Assembly (NCBI RefSeq): GCF_027475565.1
Contig: NC_069382.1
Coordinates: 186,308,786 to 186,372,785, forward strand
Length of the DNA: 64,000 nucleotides
Source of the DNA: Acinonyx jubatus
Lineage: Eukaryota > Chordata > Mammalia > Carnivora > Felidae
Reading direction: 5' to 3'
Shown here: piece after piece, positions 44,076 through 55,850 of the stretch
Position numbering within the stretch: the stretch's first letter is position 1
Layout: each line of letters begins with the position of its first letter
Notes under the pieces: model-generated
The model's input: the letters and a program-made list of their open reading frames with translations, nothing else
What the model was told of the DNA's origin: nothing
The model's database searches: none
Program-made: the position numbers and the translations under genes

Positions 44076-45915
44076 TTGAAATATTAAGTGACAGATCGAG
44101 CGGTAAAGACCACATCATAGGAACATTCTTCTCAGGATGCTTGCTTCTACTAACCACCACAAAGTGCTTCTCTTTCCGCCATCTTTACTGCCACTGGGCA
44201 CTAGGCATTTGCCTACCATTTTGCATCTCTTATTCCAGATTCAAATATTGGGTGTGGATATTTCACGTCCACGTCCTGTCTTCAGGGGATTACAAAGCAA
44301 ATATCCAGCCTTGGATGGTTGGATTCATGCAATAATATATTTCTTAAAACTAGGAATGAAGTTCAGATGCTTAGAAGCCAAAAGAACATAACAGTCACTG
44401 CTCTCTCCTACAGTAACTACTAGTAACCTTGGATGAAAAGTTGAAGTCCTACTTAAAGGCTTCCATTGAATAAAATTGCCACTGTGAAGAACATGAATTG
44501 ATTACAAATGTAAATAACCTTGTTTCCAAAAAGGTACCATTTTGGTTTCTATCCCAAGCATAAACAATTTATAATCAGTAACAAGAAAGACTGAGGAGAG
44601 TAATTGTATGCCTTGAATAAGTTCTTTAAAACCTGTTGAGAACTAATACTATGGGACTTCAGTTCGTAGCAACCCTTTCCAATATAAACTTGAAAGTTAG
44701 ATAATGCAAGAAGTGAATGGAGGAAAAGAGCTGAGAAAAAAGAGTGAGCGAGTGAGATTTCTATTGCAAAATGCTTTTGACATGGTCCAGTTACTGCGTC
44801 ACGACTTCATGTTTCTTAATCTTGGCAATAGAATAAAGTCCTCAGCAGAAGGACTTTTTTCAAGTCCAAAAACATGACACTTCAGAGCTCTAACGATAAC
44901 TTCTCTTTTTATGTCTACGGGATTTACAGTGTTTGCAGATGGAAGTAATTTAATACCGGGGTGATCTTTCATCTAGCCTGTTCTTTCGGTGACCTTATGT
45001 TTACTATAAGAAAACACCAACAAGGTGTCTGATTTCTTCATGGAAAAATGGCAACTATTTAAAACAAAAGGATTTTGTCCAGGAGAATCATAAATCTTTC
45101 ACTGTTTCTGTAATTTAACAAAAAAAGGGCTCATTTGTTCTGTGAGGAGTGTTTGCTTGTGAGACAAGGCCAATTTGACTTTCTCATAAAAAATGCATTT
45201 TTTTTGAGGTGGGGGAAGATAGCAGGAGAATAAAAAGTCACTGTTCCATCTATGGCAGGAGAATCAAATCTTTTCATTGCCATGGCTTTGCCTCGAACCA
45301 TCCATAAGTTATCATTTTGAAAGAAAACCCCAGAATCCTTCCCGGCATTTCCCAGGATGCTTCAAAAATAATAGCAGGTTCTTCACGTCCTTCATACATC
45401 TCTGCTTCAGCCTGTGTGGTTCCTGCTGATTTTAAAGCTTGTTCTGCACCCTAGAAAGCAGACTCTTCGTGGGATGAGAGAAGCTCTTGGTAACCACAGT
45501 AACACACCTTTCCTGGGAATCTTCCCATTGACATTTAATAGGCCGAGTAATAAATAATGGAATGAAAGCTTTCAGCAGAAGACCAGAAGCTGCAACTGAA
45601 ACAGTCAGGAAATGGATAACAGCTGCCTTTAAGGTGATGAGACACAAGATGCCTCCCTCTATGGGAGACAGTTTTTCCAATAAGAGAGAGAATTTAAATC
45701 TGTGCTGTCCATTCTGTTTGCACCATGGGTCTGAGAGATGAAAATGCCAAGTACTCTTGGTTGAGTGCAATAGTACAACCAAAAACATATTACAGACTCT
45801 AATCTAGAGTGTAGATTGGCTTTTGGGTATGAATAACTCATTCAGGAATTATAATTTATAAATATGTGTTTTTATGATATTGAGTGAATCCTTGAACAGG
45901 GAGAAATATATTATT
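44076..45915. other. long repeat-free stretch; possible regulatory DNA
   Basis: No transposon is recognisable over 1.8 kb, rare in this window. The longest frame is 118 codons on the minus strand (45788-45432). It begins MFLVVLLHSTKSTWHFHLSD and has a hydrophobic middle but no known motif, Kozak-like start or splice context. A ZNF143-like 'ggcatttcccaggatgc' is at 45343-45359. Confidence 0.45.
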
Positions 45916-45919
45916 TTAA

Positions 45920-46330
45920 ACAGTAATTATGTGTTGAGTACCTAATGCATGCCAAAGTGTGCTTATCCTTGGAAATAGAATAGGGAACAAAGCACATGGG
46001 AGATACGGACAAGGAAGAAGCAGTGTAGATGCAGGCACTTGAAGATTGAATAGAAGTTAGTTAGGTGAAAGTGAGGAAAGAAGAGGGTCCCCGGTAGAGG
46101 AAATAGCTCAGGCCAAGGACTTAGATGCAGAGAAATCATGGTATACTGGGGAACTGAAATTGCTTCAGCATGTTGGTTTCTGGCCAAAAAACATATTCAT
46201 TCCACATTCAGAAATATCCATTTTTTGTTCTGTGATATAGCAGGAAGTGCTCCAGGTGCTAGGGTATGACCATCAGCATAGTAGAAAGAGAAGGCCCCTA
46301 GTCCTTGTGGAGCCTATGACACCATCCATC
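45920..46330 (-). mobile_element. L2 LINE remnant, antisense
   Basis: 'gtgttgagtacctaatgcatgcc', then 'gaaatagaatagggaacaaag', 'aggaaatagctcaggccaag' and a second stretch with 'aagtgctccaggtgctaggg' and 'ctagtccttgtggagcctatg'. Both are typical antisense L2 3' segments, possibly two overlapping copies. Confidence 0.65.
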
Positions 46331-46689
46331 TTCCCGGTACCCCCTTTCCTCTTCCCATATTTTTACCATATAGGGAAGAGGGGGTGATTATTTTGCAACA
46401 GCAACCACTGTGGACATACTTTCTTAAGATTTGGGGGAGGTAGAGAATTATCCATTTTAATGTGCTTCATAGGACATCTAGTATCAATAAAAATTTAATG
46501 GGGTCCCCAAAATATGCTAAGGACTGTGCAGGTTTCAGGCAGTATAAACTTGATTTATAGATTCAGTATATTCCCAGTCAAAATCCTAGCCAGTTATTTT
46601 GTAGATGTTGACAAAGTGATTCTAAAGTTTATACAGAAAGGCAAAAGACCCCAAACTTTAAGTCTTAATATAAAACTAGAGTAATTAGG

Positions 46690-46895
46690 AGTGCCTCTGT
46701 GGCTCAGTCAGTTAAGCCTCCGACTTCAGCTCAGGTCGGGATCTCACAGCTCACGAGTTTGAGTCCCATGTCGGACTCTATGCTGACAGCTCAGAGTCTG
46801 GAGCCTGTTTCAGATTCTGTGTCTCCCTCTCTCTCTGTCCCTCCCTGGCTCATTCTCTGTCTCTCTCTCAAAAATAAATAAAACATTAAAAAAAT
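46690..46895 (+). mobile_element. SINEC, sense (felid-type)
   Basis: Head 'agtgcctctgtggctcagtcagttaagcctccgac', 'cacgagtttgagtcccatgtcgg', the segment 'tgctgacagctcagagtctgg', (TC)n, and tail 'aaaaataaataaaacatt'. It shares its target duplication tagagtaat (46677-46685) with the next SINE, whose far flank carries the second copy (47153-47161). Confidence 0.95.
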
Positions 46896-46901
46896 GTTTT
46901 T

Positions 46902-46959
46902 TAATTAATTTGGGGGCCTGGGTGTCTCAGTAATTAATTTGGGGGCCTGGGTGTCTCAG
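46902..46959 (+). repeat. perfect 29-bp tandem duplication at a SINE head
   Basis: The 29-bp unit begins taattaatttggggg and ends gtgtctcag. It occurs twice without mismatch (46902-46930, 46931-46959). It spans the A-tail junction and the first bases of the second SINE. Confidence 0.95.
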
Positions 46960-47152
46960 TTGGTTGTGTCCAACTCTCAATTTCATCTCAGGTCATGAAT
47001 TTATGAACTGTGAGATGAGTCCCTCATCAGGCTCTGTGCTGAGTGTGGAGCCTGCTTGGGATTCTCTCTCTCCCTCTCTCCCTGACTCTCCCCAACTCAA
47101 GAGCACACACATTCTCTCTGTGTCTCAAAATAAATAAATAAACTTAAAAAAA
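46911..47152 (+). mobile_element. SINEC, sense, with duplicated head
   Basis: After the duplicated 'gggggcctgggtgtctcag', the body reads 'ggttgtgtccaactctcaat', 'ctcaggtcatgaatttatga', 'gctctgtgctgagtgtggag' and 'cttgggattctctctctccc', ending 'aaaataaataaataaactt'. It is a subtype different from its left neighbour. It lies in or next to that SINE's A-tail. Confidence 0.93.
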
Positions 47153-47934
47153 TAGAGTAATCAAAACAGTGTGGTATTGACAAAAAATAGACAAATAGAT
47201 CAATGAAACCTAAAAGATCACCTAAAATTAGACCTACGTATATATGACTCAGAATTGCTCAAACTTGAAAGCAGCCAAGATAACGTTCAATAGGTGAATA
47301 CATAAACAAACTGTGGTATACCCCACAATGGAATATTATTTGGAAATAAAAAGAAATGAGCTATCAAGCGACAAAACCATACATTGGAAAATTAAATGCA
47401 TACTGCTCAGTGAAAGAAGTACATGCTGTACATACTGGTACATACTGTATTATTCCAACTGTATGACATTGTGGAAAAGGAAAAACAATGGAGATGGTGG
47501 AAAGATCAGTAGTTGCCAGGAGTCAAGGATAAAGAAGGATGGATGCATGATGTAGTGGGTGGGAGTTTTAGACAGTGAAACTATTCTATATGACAGTGTA
47601 ATTGTAGACACATGTCATTATATAGTTGTCACGATCCAGAGAATGTATGACACAAAGAGTGAACTCTAATGTAAACATTGGACTTTGGTTGATAATTATG
47701 TGTCAAGATTGGTTCATCAATTGTAACAAATGTTCCACACTAGAAGGGAATGTTTATTGGTGGGGGAGGCAGTGTGTAGGAGGGGAAGGTGGGAGTATAT
47801 GTAAACTCTATGCTTTCCTCAGTTTTACTGTGAACATACAACTCATCTAAAAGAAACTCAGAGTTTATTATTTTAAAAGGAAAAAAAGATGAATAAGGAA
47901 CTGTCTTGATCTTAGCCCTGGGTGAGCTGGGTCA

Positions 47935-47936
<2 letters not shown>

Positions 47937-47968
<32 letters not shown>
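47937..47968. repeat. (TC)n microsatellite
   Basis: About 15 TC units, followed by a short CTAT-type degenerate stretch to about 48000. Confidence 0.9.
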
Positions 47969-47971
<3 letters not shown>

Positions 47972-48330
47972 ACCTATCTACTTAATCTATCTATCATCCA
48001 TGAATTTGTGTCTTTATCTAAGATTATGACTTGTTTTACAATAGAGGAATACAGAAAATTCAATGTGAATACAGGAAGCATAGACCAGTATTAATTCCCC
48101 TGTGTTTGATGGTAAATCCAAAATGCTAAGGAGAAGAACTAACGTTTGTATTGGATAGTGAAGGATGAATAGGATCCCACTGGTTTAAAAACAGTAGAGA
48201 ACAAATATTCTTAAGCAAGATGAGAAGACATAAAAGTCATCCTGGAAAGTGTAACTAGAGCATAGGTGCACTAGAGGAATAACAAATAGATAAATAAATT
48301 GATTATTAGTCTGGAGCTAGAGCATAAAGG
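47969..48330. other. unique DNA
   Basis: No gene or family-level repeat is recognised. Confidence 0.45.
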
Positions 48331-48334
48331 GCCC

Positions 48335-48490
48335 TCTAACTCTCCATTGAGTGCCTACTCCATGTAGGTACTGTGCCAGGCACAACCCATTCTTTATTTC
48401 CTAAGTACTTATAACAACCCTGCAAAACAGGTATTGTTAGCTTGATTTTACTAAAGAGAACATTGTGCTCAAGGAAACACTCTTAACTAG
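48335..48490 (-). mobile_element. MIR SINE remnant, antisense
   Basis: 'ccattgagtgcctactccat', 'ggtactgtgccaggcacaac' and 'acaaccctgcaaaacaggta' are the antisense MIR/L2-like 3' portion and core. Confidence 0.75.
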
Positions 48491-49075
48491 CCTCAGTGTC
48501 AAGGCTGTAGATTATGCCAAGGAACGCAGTGAACTTCAGTGAGGCTGCGGAAGGGGAATGCTATGCTTGCCTGTAGAGAGGAGATCATTTGGGGTGTTTT
48601 TTCAAATGCCTGTATCAGAGGACGGACAAAGTGTTTGGTTACCTCATGAGGTGACATCGGTACCTTCTTATTATACAAACAGTGGGCATTTGTTAGACAT
48701 TTTCTAGGGGCGACATATTTGATATAATTTTCACAAATCAATAAGATGGAATAAAACTGAGCTGCTAAGTAGTTCAAGGGAGTCAACTAGAAATAGTAAC
48801 AAGAGAGAAACTGCAAACTTCCAGACTCCAAAGGCTTAGTAATTCTTAGACACCAACCTGTGGCTTTGGATCAATTTGGAAGTATTTCAGTGGTTCACTT
48901 GTGCTGAAGTGAATACTTCAGTGAATACTTAATCTGGTATTCTTTCAGGATGTGTTGCTCAAATTATTCCAGTAATAAGTTTCTTTGATTGTTTTTGTAT
49001 GCAAATATACACAATATATACACACATTTGATCATTAATTCAGAAAAAATTTACTTGGATTCAAAGAATATTAAA
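48491..49075. other. unique DNA, no gene seen
   Basis: A 95-codon minus-strand frame (48786-48499) has no motif. A short direct repeat, gtgaatactt, lies at 48910 and 48921. Confidence 0.45.
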
Positions 49076-49079
49076 TGTT

Positions 49080-49190
49080 TATCTCCTCCACTGGGCTATG
49101 AGTTTTAGCAGGTGCAAACACAATGTATAAATGGCACGCAGTATAGTGTCTGGTGTATATTATGCTTAATAAACACTTGTTGAATAAATT
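49080..49190 (+). mobile_element. L2 LINE 3' end, sense
   Basis: 'gggctatgagttttagcagg', 'gcacgcagtatagtgtctgg' and 'gcttaataaacacttgttga' are the standard L2 terminus. Confidence 0.75.
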
Positions 49191-51370
49191 AATCTCGTTT
49201 TATAAGACAGTTTCCTAGAAGCCATGTAAATGTCTTCTATAGACAAGAGCCTATAGTTACTGTCTTTTCATATCAGAACAGTTGAAGCCACCAAAGAGGC
49301 AAGATATAGCAGCTTTAACTTGTCTCTCTGTCCAGTCGGCACTGCTTGAGTCTCTGACTGCTCCAATCCCCTTTCCTAACACACAGCCTTCTCTCATGTG
49401 GCTTCTCTCTGTCCCTGTTCCCATGGTAATTTTTTCTTTTCTTTACTTTTTTCTCATAATTTTATGTTGCATCAGTACGGCTGCCCTTACAAATCACCTC
49501 TAACTTTGACTTTTTGTCTTCTCTCTTGCTTTTCCCACTCGTGGCTCCATGCATCTGGCCCTTGGAGGCTTGTCTTTCTAATCCTCAGGATCTTAGGCTC
49601 TTCTCCTGGGGCAACTGGGATTTTTAAAGTTGGTTGGAACATAAAGATGTCCAGACAGCTCTATTTTGTGGGGTTTAATGATACAAATAGACTGCTCAAA
49701 AGTGTTCATTTGATTTATAAATATGTGGCTTTGTCACTTAGGCCCCTGAGAGGAAAATATTTATGCAATTATGTCGTTTTTAGCAAAAATAATTTTGTCT
49801 ATTTAAGGTATGAGTTCTTAAAAAAAACAAAATCTAATTCTTAGTTTTAAAATGCTTTCAGCAAACTTTCAGTTGTATATGGAGATTGTTGCTTATATTA
49901 ACATTGCAGTTAGTTTTGTAAACAAAGACAAATGGCTTGGATTTTATGGAGGTTATTTTAAAGTTGCTCATAATTTGCAAAGAAGGCCTAACTTTTTACT
50001 TAGCATATAATTATTCAAAGAACCAAGTAAAATGTATAGCTATGATTAATAGAACTTTTATGAGAGCTGTTTCTTTTTGTGAAAATACCAGAAATACAAA
50101 GAATTTAGCTATTACTGATTTAGGAAACATCTTCCAACATTATAAATTATTTGGATAATTTTTTGTTTTGTTTTGTTTTTTTTCTGGGAAGCCAGACCAC
50201 TGTAAGCAGAAAACAGATTCTATGGCCATCGGCCCATAGAAACTCAGTGGGCCTCTCTGGCAGGGCATGAAGGAGTCTGATCCTTGGTCTAATTAGGCAT
50301 ACTCCCTCTGGGACTCTGCTTAGAAGTCAAAATTAAGGTTTGCCTTGTTTCCTTGCAGCAATGGGGAAATCCATTTCAATTCAGCAGCATTCCCTTGATT
50401 TGAACACATTTGAGGACTTGGAAGCATAGCAGAGCAAGCTCAAGGGTTACGGTCTGGAGCTGCCAGTTACCAGAATTGGCAGGCACCCCTCCTAAGCTTT
50501 TTGGTTTAAAGAGGCTGCTTCCCTCCCACAAGGAAGAAGCCAGAACCATATGGTCCAAACCCCAGGTGGGCCTCCTCCATGGCTTGTGGTTTCCCTGAAA
50601 CTTATTCCCCAAGCTTGAGGCCTGCCAGAGAGAGTCTGTGATGGCAGATACATGCAGTCATGGTTTTGTAGCTGGTGGGGAAGAAAAACATGGAATTCAA
50701 TGCCAAAGGCATGGGTGGTGTACTTACTATGTGTCAGACATCTTCCTATGAAGGAGGACATGAAGATGCCATTGTCCCCACCCTTAAGTAGCTTACGGTT
50801 TTGTGGCATATTCACTGTTGCTGTTGATCTATTACACATTGTACAAGTAGAATGGAAATTAAGACCAGAGAAACTCTGATATGACAGTATTATGAAAAAT
50901 TAGGAAGGACACACACTTGGAGTCGTAAGACTCTGGTCTCTGGTTCCATTACTTGGGAGTTACATGCAAAAGTAAATAACTAATGAAATACTTCTTGAAC
51001 TGTATATGCTTTGTTCACATTGCTAAGTTTTAAGGATACTAATATAAATAAGATATGATCACTGACTTCAAGATGTTTACTTTTATGCCATCCGAGTTTC
51101 ACCTTTTTCTCAATTATTGAAAATATCATTATAATAATTATTGCCTTTTCAATCTCATTAAGCTATTTGGAAAAGCAAATACGATAGTATACATGAAAAA
51201 TGTTAATTGTAAAATATTGTACATGTATACATGGTAGGTTTACATAGTTTATTATATGTAAGTAATTTTCAAGGTAAGAAGGATTCAAATTAGTATATCC
51301 TGGTATTAGAAAACAAAATAAAAAAAACACATTTCTGAACTTTCAGACTATTGTTTCTTCCTGTATGCAA
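49191..51370. other. long mostly unique stretch
   Basis: One weak antisense L2-like fragment is seen at about 50690-50805 (gtacttactatgtgtcagac, aagtagcttacgg). Otherwise no repeats are recognised over 2.1 kb. The AT-rich part 49640-50160 contains many TAAT cores. The open frame 49398-49844 (148 codons) is pyrimidine-driven and has no domain. Confidence 0.45.
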
Positions 51371-51375
51371 ATGGT

Positions 51376-51545
51376 TGTGAAAGTGTGGTCCCTAAACCAG
51401 CACCATCAGCATCACCTGGGAACTTAGTAGATATGCAAATTGATGGGCCCCAGTTAGACCTAATGAATTAGAAACTCTGAGGCTGGGAGTTCAGCAGTCT
51501 AGTTTAACAAGCCCACCACATGATTTTGATAAAACCCATCATGGT
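51376..51545. mobile_element. MER5-type hAT-Charlie non-autonomous DNA transposon
   Basis: 'gtgtggtccctaaaccagca', 'catcagcatcacctgggaac', 'gatgggccccagttagacct' and 'gaattagaaactctgaggct' match the MER5 consensus (..agcatcacctgggaacttgttag.., ..gggccccacccc.., ..cagaaactctgggg..). Confidence 0.85.
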
Positions 51546-53030
51546 AGAGAACCACAAGTATGGATGGTCTTGTCTTTCCCAATATAAACTGTCATGCCTT
51601 TCCAAGGTTAGTACCATCCAGGCCAACAGATTGGCAAAAGTCTCTTCAGGTGTAGAGGAATTTGGATCTGAGAAGAGATGGAGATTTAAGGGGTCTAATT
51701 TATGCAAATGATAACTTCACATTGATCAACAAATCTGTTCACACACATTTACTGAACACAGGTTATGTACCAGGCTTTTCACTCAATTCTTTTTCATAGC
51801 TTTCTGTTTCCCATGGGACTTGGCTTTTTCAAATGACATGATATATTTTTAAAAAATTAAAAAGCATATCCTGACACTGCCCTCAAGACCGGGAAGATAA
51901 CTTTATTTTCTACTCAAAAATCTGTTTCCTTTTTTACCTCCTCTATTTTTTATTGTCCTTTTCCCCTCAACTAAGAGCCAGAGAAGACAATGGAGGCTAA
52001 TACACTGATGCATTTTCCTCGTGTACAAGAAGACTTTGTCGAAAACTCTCCACGGGAAGCCTGTCTTTGTTTTACTGCAATTCCATAATAACCTGGTGAC
52101 CTTGAAGAGGCAATTCTAGCTTGAAAGCTGAAACATCTTACTGCCTGCCAAAAGCAAGAGGGACCTGCACTTTGGGATTTGTGGAGATTTTATGTCTTTG
52201 AAGGAATATTCCCTCGTTTATGTCTTCTTCCGAGACCAGAACCAAGGCATTCAGAAACAGCTGTGCACTGGGAAGCTGCTGGGGTAGATTTTTCATACTC
52301 AGCTAATAGGCCCCACACAAACCTTCCTGACAGGAAGCCTTCAGACCAGTGGTTAGAACCCAAGAACTGAGCTTCAAAGTGTTCCTTTGGTTGACAGTGT
52401 TTTCTCATTTCTCCACACACCCTGATCGAAAGTTAATTTGGGAAACGTAAGTGGACAGCTTGCTATATCCACCTTCCTCTTTCTTTATATCCTTATGTCA
52501 CTAACTGCTTTCTCTCTGAAACTTTCAGTGCTTTTATAAAGGAGAGCACAAAGCAATGAAGCGGACATGCACTGTGGTGGGCCTGACCTAATATATTTCC
52601 TCCTTGGATGCTAGGCTCATATATTGGCAATTTATTAATAGACTTTAATGAACTCCCTTCCATTTCCAAGGAAATCACCTAGAGGAGGTAATTATTAACA
52701 CAGGAAAGTATAAATACAGTCAACCTCTTATATCACTATCAATAAATGCAGATGCTACTTTGCTTACAGGGCAAGGGAACTAGAGTTCTCGGGTTGCCCT
52801 TAGAGTCACAGAAAAAGGAAGGGTAATAGAAAGAAAACTGAAGATTTAATAGTTTATGTTTTGCTAAACAGCAAGTCACTTTACTTCTCTAGAAATCAGT
52901 CTCATCTGAAAATAAGAGTAACAAATGTTCACTATGCAAAACTGTTCTAAGTACTTTTCAACAATCAATGAACTAAATTTATGTCACAACTCCGCAATGG
53001 TAAATTTGTGTGAACTGGACTGGGCCACAT
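51546..53030. other. unique DNA, no gene seen
   Basis: An L2/MIR-like scrap (tttactgaacacaggttatg) is at 51748. Short open frames on both strands at 52179-52420 overlap each other and show no motif. Confidence 0.45.
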
Positions 53031-53034
53031 AGTG

Positions 53035-53345
53035 CCCAGACATTTGTTCAGACATTATTCTAGGTGGGTCTGTCAGGGTGTGTCTGGATGAAATTAACAT
53101 CTGAATTGGCACACCAGAGTAAGGCAGTTAGCCCTCCCAAATGCTGCTGCTCCTGGGGGTGGGAATAGGGTTCTCATTCAATTAGTTGAGGGACTTATTA
53201 GCCTCCATAATTGTGTGAGTCAATTCCTTATAATAAATAAAACTCTTTCTCTCTCTTTCTACTTACACACACACACACATGCACGCACGCACAAACACAC
53301 ATACACAGATCTATTGGTTCTGTTCTCTGCCTAATACAAACTCTG
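53035..53345 (+). mobile_element. ancient LTR-like repeat with internal CA tract
   Basis: 'cagacattattctaggtggg', 'gtgtctggatgaaattaaca', 'gcctccataattgtgtgagtc', 'aattccttataataaataaa' and 'ctattggttctgttctctgc' match a common mammalian repeat of this form as I recall it. The middle is shortened. A (CA)n tract occupies about 53266-53305. The family name is uncertain. Confidence 0.6.
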
Positions 53346-53425
53346 TGTGGTAGATATTATTGATTTCTCCATTTTAAAAGTGGGGAAACTCACACCAAGA
53401 AATTAAGTAACTTTCTGTGATGTTT
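53346..53425 (-). mobile_element. MIR SINE fragment, antisense
   Basis: 'tgatttctccattttaaaag' followed by 'accaagaaattaagtaactt' is a short antisense MIR core. Confidence 0.6.
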
Positions 53426-53525
53426 AAAGGTATGTCCACAGATTCTTTGGTGCTCCAATCCAAAGAGGTGCAGGTTAATTCCTGCCCCCTTGAGTTTGGT
53501 TTGGACTTGGTGATTCATTTCCTTT

Positions 53526-55395
53526 TTTATTATTATTTTTTGTTTTAATTACATTATAGTTAACATACAGTGTCATATTAGTTTCATATGCACAATATAG
53601 TGATTCAACAATTGTATACATTACTCAGTGCTTATTAAGAGAAGTGTACTCTTTAACCCCTATCACCAATTTCATCGATTCCCCCACCCCCACCCCCACC
53701 TGCCCTCTGGTAACCATCAGTTTGTTCTCTATACTTAAGAGTATGTTTCTTGATTTGCTTCTGTCTCTCTTTTCCTTTCCTTAGCCTGTTTGTTTTGTTT
53801 CTTAAATCCCACATATGAATGAAATCATATAGTGTTTGTCTTCCTCTGACTGACATATTTAGCTTAGCATTTTACTCTCTAGCTCTGTCCATGTTGTTGC
53901 AAATGGCAAGATTTCATTCTTTATTATGGCTGAATAGCATTCCATTGTGAATACATACCACTTCTTTATTCATCAGTCAATGGATACTTGGGCTGCTTCC
54001 CTAATTTGGTCTTGTAAATAATGCTGCAATGAACATATGGATGCATGGATACCTTTGAATTAGTGTTTTTGAATTCTTTGGGTAAATACCCAGTAGTGTG
54101 ATTACTGGATTGTAGTTTTGTATTTAACTTTAGGAGGAACCTCCATGCTGTATTCCCCAGTGCCTGCACCAGTTTGCTTTCCCACAAACAGTGCATGAGG
54201 CTTCCATTTACCCTCACATCTTCGTCAACACCTACTGTTTCTTGTGTTGTTGAGTTTAGCCATTCTGACAGGTATGAGGTGATGTCTCATTGGACTTTTG
54301 ACTTGTATTTCCTTGGTAGTAAGTGAGGATGAACATCTTTTCATGAGTCTGTTGGCCATCTGGATATCTTCTTTGGAGAAATGTCTGTTCCTGTCTTCCC
54401 TCCATTTTTAATCAGATTTTTGGTTTTGGGTGTTGAGTTGTATAAGTTCTTTATATATTTTGGATACTAACCCTTGATCAGGTATGTCACTTGCAAATAT
54501 CTTCTACCATTTAACAGATTGCCTCTTAGTTTTGTTGATTGTTTCCTTCATTATGCAGAAGCTTTTAATTATGAAGTAGTCCTAATAGTTTATTTTTGCT
54601 TTTCTTTCCCTTGCCTCAGGAGACATATTTAGAGAAATGGTGCAATGGACAATGTCAGTGAAATTACTGCCTGTGCTATCTTCTAGGATTTTTATGGTTT
54701 CAGGTCTCACATTTAGGTCTTTAATCCATTTTGAACTTATTTTTGTCTAGAGTATAAGAAAGTAGTCTGGTTTCATCCTTTTGCATGCAGCTAGCCGTCC
54801 AGTGTCTGAACACCATTTGTTGAAGAGATTGTTTTTTCCCCATTGGATATTCTTTTCTCTTTATTGAAGATTAATTGACCGTCTAATTGTGAGCATGTTT
54901 CTGGGTTTTCTATTCTGTTCTATTGATCTTTGTGTCTATTATTATGCCAGTACCATATTATTTTGATTCCTACAGTTTTGTAATACAATTTGAAGTCTAA
55001 ATTGTGATACGTCCTGTTTTGTTTTGTTTTGAGTTTTTTCAAGATTGATCTGGTTATTTGAGGTCTTTTGTGGTTCCGTACAAATTTTGGGATTGCTTGT
55101 TCTAATTCTGTGAAAAATGCTGTTGATATTTTGATAGGATTGCATTAATCATCTATATTGCTTTGGATAATATCGACATTTTAGCAATATTTGTTCTTTC
55201 ACTCAATGGGCATGAGATGTCTTTCCATTTCTTAGGTCATCTTCCATTTCTTTCATCAAAGTTTTATAGAATTCAGAATACAGGTCCTTTGTCTCTTTGG
55301 TTAAGTTTATTACTATATATTTTATTATTTTTGGTACAATTTCAAAGGAATTATTTTCTTAATTTCTCTTTCTGCACTAGTGATTGATTTCTAAT
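53526..55395 (-). mobile_element. LINE-1, 5'-truncated, antisense, older carnivore type
   Basis: The 3' UTR in reverse complement ('acattatagttaacatacag', 'gattcaacaattgtatacat') is followed by ORF2 C-terminal remnants on the minus strand. One frame at 54217-53966 reads LMHCLWESKLVQALGN and continues to KEFKNTN. Another at 55145-54942 reads NPKICTEPQKTSNNQ. The RT catalytic part is not included. A (CCCCCA)n patch at about 53681-53700 sits in the 3' UTR. Divergence from the full-length L1 suggests an older subfamily. Confidence 0.92.
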
Positions 55396-55544
55396 GAACA
55401 GTAGAGGATAGATGTGATGGGATATCCCTCTCAAGATTAAGTTATAAAACCACTGTGTCTTCTGTCTTGAGCTCTCTCTCTCTCTCTGTCATTCTCTGTC
55501 TCTCTGATTACTTGTTCTAGGTAAAGCCATTTAACATACCTGTG

Positions 55545-55850
55545 AACAACTCTATGAAGTGACCCATATACTGAGGAATTAAAACCTCCTGTTTATAGCC
55601 ACAGAAATCATCTTGGATTCTTGGGCTTGTTCAAATGACTCTAATTCATCAGATATCCTACACCAAAAGTAGCTAGCTAAGCCTCTCTTGAATTTCTGAC
55701 CTTTATCAATGGTGTGTGATAAATGTTTGTTGTTCTAAGTTTGGAATAGCTTCTTATGCAGCAAGATATAACAATTACACTTGCCAAAGGTCACACAGTT
55801 CACAAAAATTAGGATCCCAGTCCCAATATTGTCCAGGATCAATAATTTTA
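55545..55850 (-). mobile_element. possible MIR remnant, antisense
   Basis: 'catacctgtgaacaactcta' and 'cttgccaaaggtcacacagt' with 'aggatcccagtcccaat' fit antisense MIR pieces. The middle is unrecognised. Confidence 0.4.

Larger units (their letters stand above)
46540..47880 (+). mobile_element. old LINE-1 3' end, sense, split by two SINEs
   Basis: Before 46685 the sequence shows L1 ORF2 coding remnants ('ttcccagtcaaaatcctagc', 'cagaaaggcaaaagacccc'). After 47162 it continues with 'caaaacagtgtggtattgac', 'ccacaatggaatattatttgg', 'ctgtatgacattgtggaaaa', 'gatcagtagttgccaggagt', 'ctaatgtaaacattggactt' and 'gttcatcaattgtaacaaat'. These are in the order of the C-terminal ORF2 and 3' UTR of older (L1M-type) elements. 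No open frame survives. Confidence 0.9.

Noticed and set aside
46690..46765. tRNA-like head of a SINE considered as a tRNA gene
   Set aside because: It is the tRNA-Lys-derived head of SINEC. It does not keep a full cloverleaf and is one of many dispersed copies.
49398..49844. 148-codon plus-strand frame
   Set aside because: Low-complexity Ser/Phe/Leu composition from T/C-rich DNA, with no domain or gene context.
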